Made by a program: the position numbers and the translations under genes | Shown: positions 53,575 to 60,772 of the stretch, piece after piece | Position numbering within the stretch: position 1 is the stretch's first letter | How the letters are laid out: each line of letters starts with the position of its first letter | Notes under the pieces: generated by a model | Told to the model about the DNA's origin: nothing | The model's database searches: none | The model's input: the letters and a program-made list of their open reading frames with translations, nothing else | Assembly: GCA_947460235.1 (NCBI GenBank) | Contig: CANHGK010000012.1 | Span: 1-64,000, forward strand | Direction of reading: 5' to 3' | Source: Paenibacillaceae bacterium | Lineage (GTDB): Bacteria; Bacillota; Bacilli; Paenibacillales; CANHGK01 | Length of the DNA: 64,000 nucleotides

Positions 53575-54678
53575 ATGCACGTCGGAGTTCCTAAAGAAAT
53601 AAAGGCGGATGAGCGGCGGGTTGCGTTAATACCAAGTGTGGTAAGTGCTTTAACATCACGTGGACATCTTGTGCGTGTGGAATATGGTGCTGGTGTCGGT
53701 AGCGGGTTTGCTGATGATGAGTTTAAGTGTGCGGGTGCGCTCATGTGCGATGCAGACGATGTTTGGAATGCATCAGAATTGATCGTCAAAGTGAAAGAGC
53801 CATTGGCCGCTGAAGTGCATTATTTTCGTAAGGGGTTGGCTTTATTTACGTTTTTGCATTTGGCGGCAGTTCCTGAGCTTGCAAAGGCATTATGTGATTC
53901 TGGGGTGACTGGAATTGCCTATGAAACAGTTCAGATGAATGATGGCCGATTGCCGCTACTCGCACCGATGAGTGAAGTTGCCGGCCGTATGTCGATTCAA
54001 ATTGCGGCACATTTGCTCGAAAGTCCTAATGGTGGCCGCGGTCAACTGATGGGCGGGGTGCCCGGTGTGCCTGCGGCAAATGTAGTTATCGTCGGAGCTG
54101 GTGTCGTTGGAACGCAAGCGATGCAAATCGCACTTGGGATGGGTGCGAATGTAACGATTTTTGACCGAAACGTTGATCGCCTTCGTTCGATCGATGTGAT
54201 GGAACGTGGGCGAGTGCAAACGAGATATCCTCATCCTGCGGATGTAATGGAAGTCACTTCGCATGCAGATGTTCTGATTGGTGCGGTTCTTATTCCTGGG
54301 GCAAAGGCACCTAAAGTGATCACAATTCAAATGGTGGAGAAAATGAAACCAGGTTCAGTAATCGTGGATGTCGCGATCGACCAAGGCGGTTCTGTCGAGA
54401 CAATGGATCGTGTGACATCGCATCGTTATCCGACATTTGAAAAATTTGGCGTATTGCATTATGCAGTTCCGAATATTCCAGGTGCTGTTCCTCGGACGGC
54501 GACGATGGCGCTTGTCAATGCAACGTTTCCCTTTCTAGAACGCATGGTTGGGATGGGCGTTGTAGAAGCTTTGCGAACTGACTCGGCGCTACGGTTAGGA
54601 TTAAATACGTACGATGGTGCAATTGCACACGCAGCTGTTGCGGAAGCTTTAGGTATGCCTTATGTTGCTTTTCATTGA
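53575..54678 (+). CDS. ald: Alanine dehydrogenase
   Basis: It interconverts alanine and pyruvate with NAD, and in Bacillus supports growth on alanine and sporulation. The N-terminal GVPKEIKADERRVALIPS, KVKEPL with the substrate Lys, and FLHLAA with the catalytic His are present. The NAD loop is VIVGAGVVGTQA. It has 367 residues from ATG 53575 (GGGGGG upstream). The position between fur and xerD is unlike B. subtilis. Confidence 0.96.
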   Translation: MHVGVPKEIKADERRVALIPSVVSALTSRGHLVRVEYGAGVGSGFADDEFKCAGALMCDADDVWNASELIVKVKEPLAAEVHYFRKGLALFTFLHLAAVPELAKALCDSGVTGIAYETVQMNDGRLPLLAPMSEVAGRMSIQIAAHLLESPNGGRGQLMGGVPGVPAANVVIVGAGVVGTQAMQIALGMGANVTIFDRNVDRLRSIDVMERGRVQTRYPHPADVMEVTSHADVLIGAVLIPGAKAPKVITIQMVEKMKPGSVIVDVAIDQGGSVETMDRVTSHRYPTFEKFGVLHYAVPNIPGAVPRTATMALVNATFPFLERMVGMGVVEALRTDSALRLGLNTYDGAIAHAAVAEALGMPYVAFH

Positions 54679-54699
54679 TAATCATTGGCAGGTGTAGGT

Positions 54700-55632
54700 A
54701 TGAGTTCAGTCATTCCGGTAGCAATGGGCTTAACATTAAAAGAATATGCCGATTATTTAGCGGTAGAGAAAGGGTTATCCTCGAATACGTTAGAGGCGTA
54801 CGAGCGGGATTTGACGTATTTATTAGAACAACTTGGGCAGCGCGGTGTTTCGTCATGTGCAGAAGTGACGGAAGCGGCGCTGCTTGGTGTTTTGTCGGCA
54901 CTTCGCAGGGCACGCCGGGCGTCTTCAACGGTGGCACGAATGATTGTTTCGTGGCGCGGTTTTTTTCAATTTTTGGTTCGCGAAGGAATGATCCCAAGTG
55001 ATCCAACAGAACATTTGGAAGGACCATCGGTGCCGCGGAAATTGCCGCGTGTATTATCTGAGCAAGAAATTGAAAGCTTATTGAAAGCTCCAGACACAAC
55101 AGACGTACTTGGGATTCGAGAACGAGCGATGCTTGAATTGATGTATGCAACTGGTCTTCGCGTTTCAGAAGTCGTTAATTTGAATGTTCAAGATATTTTA
55201 CCTGGCGTGCCGTTGCTTCGAACGATGGGAAAAGGTAGTAAAGAAAGGATGGTTCCATACGGCTCCCATGCTACGCACTGGATTCAACGCTATTTACGGG
55301 ATGTGCGTCAAACATTAACTGCAAAACATCAGTCAGAACAAGCATTGTTTGTGAATCATCATGGCGGCCGTTTAACTCGGCAAGGGTGTTGGAAGTTAAT
55401 TAAAAAATTGGCAGTAGTCGCTGGGGTCGGTCTCGGGTTGACACCGCATACGCTTAGACATTCGTTTGCTACTCATTTGCTAGAACACGGTGCAGATTTA
55501 CGGGTTGTTCAGGAAATGCTCGGACATGCAGACATTGCTACTACGCAAATCTATACGCATGTGTCGCGTACGCATATTAAAAAAGTGTATGACAACGCAC
55601 ATCCGCGAGCGAAACGGAAAGGTGGTTCTTGA
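54700..55632 (+). CDS. xerD: Site-specific tyrosine recombinase XerD
   Basis: XerD acts with a partner at dif to resolve chromosome dimers. The N-terminal SAM-like domain (LKEYADYLAVEKGLSSNTLEAYERDL) is followed by the catalytic domain with Arg in ATGLRVSEVV, HTLRHSFATHLLEHGADLR, a downstream His in LGHADI and the nucleophile Tyr in TQIYTHV. It has 310 residues. AGGTG lies 5 bases before ATG 54700. The order fur, xerD, deoB, punA is as in B. subtilis apart from ald. Confidence 0.95.
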   Translation: MSSVIPVAMGLTLKEYADYLAVEKGLSSNTLEAYERDLTYLLEQLGQRGVSSCAEVTEAALLGVLSALRRARRASSTVARMIVSWRGFFQFLVREGMIPSDPTEHLEGPSVPRKLPRVLSEQEIESLLKAPDTTDVLGIRERAMLELMYATGLRVSEVVNLNVQDILPGVPLLRTMGKGSKERMVPYGSHATHWIQRYLRDVRQTLTAKHQSEQALFVNHHGGRLTRQGCWKLIKKLAVVAGVGLGLTPHTLRHSFATHLLEHGADLRVVQEMLGHADIATTQIYTHVSRTHIKKVYDNAHPRAKRKGGS

Positions 55633-55635
55633 TCA

Positions 55636-56832
55636 ATGGTCGATCGGGTGATTTTGATTGTACTAGATAGCGTTGGGATCGGAGAAGCACCGGATGCTAA
55701 AGACTATGGTGATATTGGATCAGATACGCTCGGGCATTTGTATGCGCGAATTCCCGGATTTCGTTTACCGAATTTTGAACGCATCGGACTTCATGCGTTA
55801 TTACAGGTAAAACCTGATCTATCAGGATCTTTAGAACGCATAGAGTCGACAGGTGCATACGGAAGATTGCAGGAAATTTCAAATGGTAAAGATACGATGA
55901 CCGGACACTGGGAATTGCTCGGTATTCATATGACGACGCCATTGGATACGTACCCGCAAGGTTTTCCTGTGGATTGGATCGTAGCGCTTGAGAAGCATAC
56001 TGGGCGTGGTGTAATCGGAAATTGCGTTGCATCAGGAACGGCGATTTTGGATGAACTTGGACCAGAACAAATGCGGACTGGCAAATGGATTGTGTATACG
56101 TCTGCGGACAGTGTATTTCAAATTGCGGCGCATGAGGAGATGATCCCGCTAGACGAATTGTATGAAGCATGCCGGTTTATGCGTGAGTATACGCTCGCTA
56201 CTCCTCAATCTGTAGGAAGGATTATTGCCCGTCCGTATAAAGGGGTAGCAGGTGCATTTGAGCGGACATCGAATCGGCATGATTATGCAATGGTTCCGCC
56301 GAAACGGACGGCGTTGAATGAATTGAAGGATGCAGGACTTGATGTGTTAGCGGTTGGCAAAATCAATGATATTTTTTCTGGTCAAGGGATTACCGCTACT
56401 TGGTCTTCAAAAGATAATGCAGATGGCATGCGATTGACGCTAGAACGAGTAAGAGAATCGTTTCGCGGTTTATTGTTTACAAATTTGGTCGATTTTGATG
56501 CGAAATATGGACATCGCCGGGATGCACAAGGATATGCTCGGGCACTCACTCAATTTGATGAATGGTTGCCTTCGCTCCAAGCGGAAATGACAGAGCGGGA
56601 TTTGTTGATCATTACGGCTGATCATGGAAATGACCCATATCACCCTGGCACCGATCATACACGGGAATATGTGCCGTTACTTGTTTGGAATAAGCAATTA
56701 ATCGGGTCAATTGACTTAGGTGTTCGCGGAACTTTTGCTGATATCGCTGCAACAATTTCTGATGTATTTGGTTTAAAAAAGCCTGACATTGGTGACAGTT
56801 TTTATCGTATAATTGTGGAACAGATAAATTAG
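55636..56832 (+). CDS. deoB: Phosphopentomutase
   Basis: It interconverts ribose 1-phosphate and ribose 5-phosphate (and the deoxy forms), linking nucleoside phosphorylases to central metabolism. The alkaline-phosphatase-like metal motifs are DSVGIGEAPDA at the start and TADHGNDP...DHTREYVPLL near the end; Thr in KDTMTGHWE is the expected phospho-residue. It has 398 residues. It begins 3 bases after xerD and leads into two punA genes. Confidence 0.97.
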   Translation: MVDRVILIVLDSVGIGEAPDAKDYGDIGSDTLGHLYARIPGFRLPNFERIGLHALLQVKPDLSGSLERIESTGAYGRLQEISNGKDTMTGHWELLGIHMTTPLDTYPQGFPVDWIVALEKHTGRGVIGNCVASGTAILDELGPEQMRTGKWIVYTSADSVFQIAAHEEMIPLDELYEACRFMREYTLATPQSVGRIIARPYKGVAGAFERTSNRHDYAMVPPKRTALNELKDAGLDVLAVGKINDIFSGQGITATWSSKDNADGMRLTLERVRESFRGLLFTNLVDFDAKYGHRRDAQGYARALTQFDEWLPSLQAEMTERDLLIITADHGNDPYHPGTDHTREYVPLLVWNKQLIGSIDLGVRGTFADIAATISDVFGLKKPDIGDSFYRIIVEQIN

Positions 56833-56847
56833 AGGAGCGGTAGAGAA

Positions 56848-57702
56848 ATGAGTGCAGCAGAACATGGAACGGGACATGCTCAACATGATTTTTTTCACAT
56901 GATAAATGAAGCGGCAGATTTTATTAAAGCGAGAATCGTTGAGATTCCTCAAATCGGTATGATTTTAGGGTCAGGACTGGGGATGTTAGCGAAACGTATC
57001 GAATCGCCAATTGTGATTCCATATGCTGAAATTCCACATTTTCCACGTTCAACCGTTGAAGGGCATGCCGGCGAGTTGGTGATTGGAACACTTGAAGGGC
57101 GCCGTGTCATTGCAATGAATGGTCGTTTTCACATTTATGAAGGATATACTCCCCAAGCGATTACGTTCCCAGTGCGGGTGATGAAGCGACTAGGGATTGA
57201 ATCGCTCGTCGTAACCAATGCGGCTGGAGGTATTAATACATCTTATTCACCAGGTGATTTGATGATTATCTCGGATCATTTGAATATGCAATTCCGTCAT
57301 CCATTAATCGGACCAAATGATGATTCCTTTGGCGTTCGTTTTCCAGATATGAGTGCCGCATACAGTCCTCGTCTGCGTGCGATTGCCAAACAAGTTGCAG
57401 CAGCACAATCCTTAGGGATTCAAGAAGGTGTGTATGTTGGGTTGACGGGTCCTTCTTATGAGACACCTGCAGAAATTCGTATGTTCCGTACGTTAGGTGC
57501 AGATGCAGTTGGAATGTCTACGGTAGCGGAAGTACTTATTGCTAGACATGCGGGGATTGAAGTGCTCGGAATTTCTTGTATTAGTAATATGGCGGCAGGC
57601 ATTTTGCCACAACCGTTATCACATCTTGAAGTGATGGAAACAACGGAACGTGTGAAAGATTCATTCGCGAAACTTGTATTAGGAATTTTGCCTCACATGT
57701 AA
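56848..57702 (+). CDS. punA: Purine nucleoside phosphorylase, inosine/guanosine type
   Basis: It cleaves inosine and guanosine with phosphate to the base and ribose 1-phosphate, which DeoB then uses. It belongs to the trimeric PNP family: ILGSGLG binds phosphate, and the base-recognition residues Glu205 (SYETPAE) and Asn247 (ISNMAAG) match human Glu201 and Asn243. His259 matches human His257. It has 284 residues. It is most like B. subtilis PupG. AGAGGAGCGG precedes the ATG. Confidence 0.96.
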   Translation: MSAAEHGTGHAQHDFFHMINEAADFIKARIVEIPQIGMILGSGLGMLAKRIESPIVIPYAEIPHFPRSTVEGHAGELVIGTLEGRRVIAMNGRFHIYEGYTPQAITFPVRVMKRLGIESLVVTNAAGGINTSYSPGDLMIISDHLNMQFRHPLIGPNDDSFGVRFPDMSAAYSPRLRAIAKQVAAAQSLGIQEGVYVGLTGPSYETPAEIRMFRTLGADAVGMSTVAEVLIARHAGIEVLGISCISNMAAGILPQPLSHLEVMETTERVKDSFAKLVLGILPHM

Positions 57703-57732
57703 TCGCAAAGATTCATTTAAGGGGGTGATGCC

Positions 57733-58566
57733 GTGGCACTGACACGAGCGGACCTTGTTTATTCAGCAACGGAAGCTGTGAAGCAACGATTAGGCGGACG
57801 TCAACCCGTAATCGGAATGATATTAGGTTCCGGTCTGGGGGAATTAGCGCGGCAAATAATCGATCCAATCACGATTCCATATGCTGATGTCCCGCATATG
57901 CCTGCCTCCACAGTAGCAGGGCACGCGGGTCGGTTCGTATGCGGCCAATTTGAGGGACATACCGTTCTCATGATGCAAGGTCGGGTACACTATTACGAAG
58001 GTTATCCAATGGGCGATTTGGTTTTACCTGTTTATGTGATGAAAGAACTTGGTGTGAAGACGTTAATTGTAACGAATGCAGCTGGTGGGATGAATCCATT
58101 GTTCCAGCCAGGTGATGTGATGTTGATCAGCGATCACATTAACTGGACGGGTGACCACCCGCTAATTGGTCCAAATGATGCACGGTTAGGACTGCGATTT
58201 CATGATATGTCCGCAGCATATGATCCTGAATTGTTAACATTAGCAACGCAAGTATCCGTTTCCGTACCGGAATTGCGACTTCGGGTAGGTGTATATGCGG
58301 CTATTAGTGGTCCAGCATATTTGACGCCTGGGGAACTACGTTTGTTAGCTCGTGTTGGCGCAGACGCAGTTGGCATGTCTACTGTTGCGGAAGTGATTGC
58401 GGCGAGGCATGCTGGATTACGTGTGCTAGGTTTCTCGTGTATTACAGATATGGCGATTGCGGACCATTTGGAGCCGCTGTCGCACGAACAAGTTCTTGCT
58501 GTTGCAGAACGCACGAAACCTGCAATGGTAAGGTGGTTACACGAATTGTTACGTGTAATCATTTGA
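57733..58566 (+). CDS. Second purine nucleoside phosphorylase with altered base-recognition residues
   Basis: This is a diverged tandem paralogue of the previous gene. Phosphate and ribose motifs are kept (ILGSGLG, VAGHAGR, GRVHYYEGY, and His251 matching human His257). The two base-contact residues differ: Leu197 (AYLTPGE) replaces the Glu and Asp239 (ITDMA) replaces the Asn. Human methylthioadenosine phosphorylase has a non-Glu residue and an Asp at the same places, so 6-aminopurine nucleosides such as adenosine may be preferred. It has 277 residues. GTG 57733 is preceded by AAGGGGGTG. Confidence 0.9.
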   Translation: MALTRADLVYSATEAVKQRLGGRQPVIGMILGSGLGELARQIIDPITIPYADVPHMPASTVAGHAGRFVCGQFEGHTVLMMQGRVHYYEGYPMGDLVLPVYVMKELGVKTLIVTNAAGGMNPLFQPGDVMLISDHINWTGDHPLIGPNDARLGLRFHDMSAAYDPELLTLATQVSVSVPELRLRVGVYAAISGPAYLTPGELRLLARVGADAVGMSTVAEVIAARHAGLRVLGFSCITDMAIADHLEPLSHEQVLAVAERTKPAMVRWLHELLRVII

Positions 58567-58585
58567 CACAGGGGAGGGTGATGGC

Positions 58586-58780
58586 ATGAACATTGGGTCA
58601 CAAATACCTGCGAGTATTTCTCAGAATGATCCCGTGAAACAAGCCGTCGACATTCAGTTGATGCGAAGAACGAAAGATATGGCCCAGCAACAATCGCAAG
58701 CCATTTTGGATGCGATGCCCAAAACCCCGAATACTCCAACGCACCCTTATTTGGGGCAACGGATTGATATTCGATTTTAG
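58586..58780 (+). CDS. YjfB-like putative motility protein
   Basis: The function is unknown; Pfam calls the family 'putative motility protein' from B. subtilis YjfB. The 64-residue protein has the short helical middle (VKQAVDIQLMRRTKDMAQQQ) and the C-terminal HPYLGQRIDIRF, close to the family ending HP.LG..IDI. GGGGAGGGTG lies just before ATG 58586. It follows the second punA by 19 bases and ends in a strong terminator. No flagellar genes are near. Confidence 0.75.
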   Translation: MNIGSQIPASISQNDPVKQAVDIQLMRRTKDMAQQQSQAILDAMPKTPNTPTHPYLGQRIDIRF

Positions 58781-58796
58781 ATGAAGATAGTTTTTT

Positions 58797-58849
58797 GACC
58801 GCCATGATGATTTGAACGGAACCGTTCAAATCATCATGGCGGTCTTTTT
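58797..58849 (+). terminator. Terminator with a perfect 23-bp stem
   Basis: The arm starting GACCGCCATGATG (58797-58819) is perfectly complementary to the arm ending CATCATGGCGGTC (58822-58844), with AA at the centre, followed by TTTTTG. It closes the deoB-punA unit. Confidence 0.93.
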
Positions 58850-58957
58850 GTATTTCGTTGTTTAGAAATTTTACATATCACGTCATTGGTCGTGTTGATC
58901 TGAAGGAATCGAATAACGATTTTTTTCTCCAAAGAGATGTAATATTTATTTTTTCGC

Positions 58958-58988
58958 TTGAAATAAGAACGTAAGTTCGTGTTATAAT
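58958..58988 (+). promoter_or_regulatory. SOS promoter of the Y-family polymerase gene
   Basis: TTGAAA (58958-58963) and TATAAT (58983-58988) are 19 bases apart. A LexA box lies in the spacer and another just after the -10. Confidence 0.65.
58966..58979 (+). promoter_or_regulatory. LexA (DinR) box 1
   Basis: AGAACGTAAGTTCG fits the Bacillus SOS box CGAAC-N4-GTTCG, differing mainly in the first base. It lies between the -35 and -10. Confidence 0.8.
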
Positions 58989-58989
58989 A

Positions 58990-59003
58990 AGAACATAAGT
59001 TCC
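58990..59003 (+). promoter_or_regulatory. LexA (DinR) box 2
   Basis: AGAACATAAGTTCC fits GAAC-N4-GTTC. It begins two bases after the -10, 24 bases from box 1, so the two sites lie on similar faces of the helix. Confidence 0.8.
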
Positions 59004-59022
59004 TATTGCGAGTGGTGATGAC

Positions 59023-60255
59023 ATGGAACGGGTTGTATTTTTAATTGACATGCAAAGTTTTTATGCAAGTGTAGAAAAAGCGGCACATCCTCAGTATCGC
59101 GATTTGCCGCTGATCGTTGCGGGGGATCCGGCGCGCCGATCGGGGATTGTGCTTGCTGCGTGTCCGCTTGCGAAGAAGTTTGGAATTGAGACGACGCAGC
59201 GTCTTGGCGAAGCGCTACGTAAATGTCCGGATGTGATCGTGATGCGGCCGCGAATGGGTGAATATTTGAAGGTCTCCATTCAAATTAGTACGATTTTGCA
59301 CGATTATACGGATCTTGTTGAACCGTATTCGATTGATGAGCAGTTTTGTGAGATGACGCCGGTGATGCGATATTTTGGCAAATCGGCGGAAGAGATTGCT
59401 GCAGATATGCAGAAACGGATATCTGCAGAGATTGGTGTATATTCTCGCGTTGGTATCGGTGAAAATAAGATGCTTGCTAAGCTTGCCTGTGATAATTTTG
59501 CGAAGAAGCGAGAGAGCGGTGTTTTTACGTTGCTCCGCCAACGGTTAGCCGAGGATTTATGGCCACTACACATTGGGGCGATGTTTGGTGTTGGTTCGCG
59601 CATGGAGAAGCATTTGCAGCGCATCGGAATTTATACGATTGGTGAATTGGCGAATACGCCAGTAGAATTGTTACGTTCAAAATGGGGTGTCAATGGTGTT
59701 GTGCTTTGGCGGACGGCACATGGCCTCGACGATTCACCAGTGACGATTCGAACGCATGACAGTCAGAAGGCGGTCGGTCACCAAATGACATTGCCGCGGG
59801 ATTATCGTGATCCGCAGGAAATCGAAGTTGTTTTGTTGGAACTATGTGATGAAGTAGGTAGGCGATGCCGGCGAAAAGGGTACCGTGGAACCGTGCTATC
59901 GGTTGGTTGTGTCGGTGGCGGGCAAGATGAGCGGAGCGGGTTTCATCATCAGATGACATTACCAGAACCGACGGCGATAACCCAAGAATTGTTTGCTGCT
60001 GCACGAGGAATGTTCCGCAACTATTGGGATCAAGGACCTGTAAGACGTATGGGTGTTTCTCTCAGTGGATTGCAGACGAATGAGTGGGTGCAGATGACAT
60101 TGTTTGAAGATCGCGAGCGGCAAGAAACGTTAGAGAAAACATTAGATGATATTAAAGATAAGTTTGGTAGTGCGGTGATTCGCCGTGCAAGTTCATTTTT
60201 AGCGGCTGGTCAAGCTGATGCGCGATCACGCAAAATCGGCGGACATTATGAATAA
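59023..60255 (+). CDS. Y-family DNA polymerase (UvrX/YqjW type)
   Basis: It is a translesion polymerase. The palm motifs are FLIDMQSFYASVE (first acidic residue) and SIDEQFCEM (the SIDE pair). A helix-hairpin-helix follows (FGVGSRMEKHLQRIGIYTIGELA). A C-terminal QMTLF peptide (in EWVQMTLFED) is the expected sliding-clamp binding site. The 410 residues and SIDEQF motif resemble UvrX and B. subtilis PolY2 rather than DinB. Two LexA boxes control it, and a YolD-like partner follows. Confidence 0.92.
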   Translation: MERVVFLIDMQSFYASVEKAAHPQYRDLPLIVAGDPARRSGIVLAACPLAKKFGIETTQRLGEALRKCPDVIVMRPRMGEYLKVSIQISTILHDYTDLVEPYSIDEQFCEMTPVMRYFGKSAEEIAADMQKRISAEIGVYSRVGIGENKMLAKLACDNFAKKRESGVFTLLRQRLAEDLWPLHIGAMFGVGSRMEKHLQRIGIYTIGELANTPVELLRSKWGVNGVVLWRTAHGLDDSPVTIRTHDSQKAVGHQMTLPRDYRDPQEIEVVLLELCDEVGRRCRRKGYRGTVLSVGCVGGGQDERSGFHHQMTLPEPTAITQELFAAARGMFRNYWDQGPVRRMGVSLSGLQTNEWVQMTLFEDRERQETLEKTLDDIKDKFGSAVIRRASSFLAAGQADARSRKIGGHYE

Positions 60256-60290
60256 GGAAAAGAATTTGTTACAGTGTTGGGGGTGGATGG

Positions 60291-60710
60291 ATGCAATACG
60301 GAAAATTATCGGTAGGGAAGAATGTGCTTTGGGAATCGAGCCGAATGATGTTGCCTGAACATCGCGAGGCGTTTGTTGCGGAGCGCAAACAATGGGGACA
60401 AGCGGTCAAACCGCTACCGGATGAACAAGTAACGTCTGTTTGGTTGGAGTGTTTGGAATTATCATTTCGCAATCGCGCAGTGATTCGGATTGTTGTATGG
60501 GAAATTCATCGGGAAATCGTCAAATACGGATATGTTCGTGCAGTTGATTTCGCAAAGCAACGGATACAATTGGAGTCATTACACGTTTCAGACGAAACTG
60601 GGGAATTGGAATTCGGAAGTTTGAAACATGCCGAACCTAGGACGGGCGTTGGTAGTCGGATGTGGATATGCTGGAACGATGTGATTGGATTGGAGACGAT
60701 TTACGAATAA
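60291..60710 (+). CDS. YolD-like protein
   Basis: YolD-like proteins are commonly encoded next to UvrX/YqjW polymerases and are thought to assist them. The family block W.SSRMMLPEHREA appears near residues 14-26. The remainder is a beta-rich domain. It has 139 residues. GGGGGTGG lies before ATG 60291, 36 bases after the polymerase stop, so it should be SOS induced. The C-terminal half is less typical. Confidence 0.85.
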   Translation: MQYGKLSVGKNVLWESSRMMLPEHREAFVAERKQWGQAVKPLPDEQVTSVWLECLELSFRNRAVIRIVVWEIHREIVKYGYVRAVDFAKQRIQLESLHVSDETGELEFGSLKHAEPRTGVGSRMWICWNDVIGLETIYE

Positions 60711-60772
60711 AGCAGGATTTTTCGCCATCGACGTCGAAACAACGGACATTCCAAGGTGGAGGTGTCGACAAC

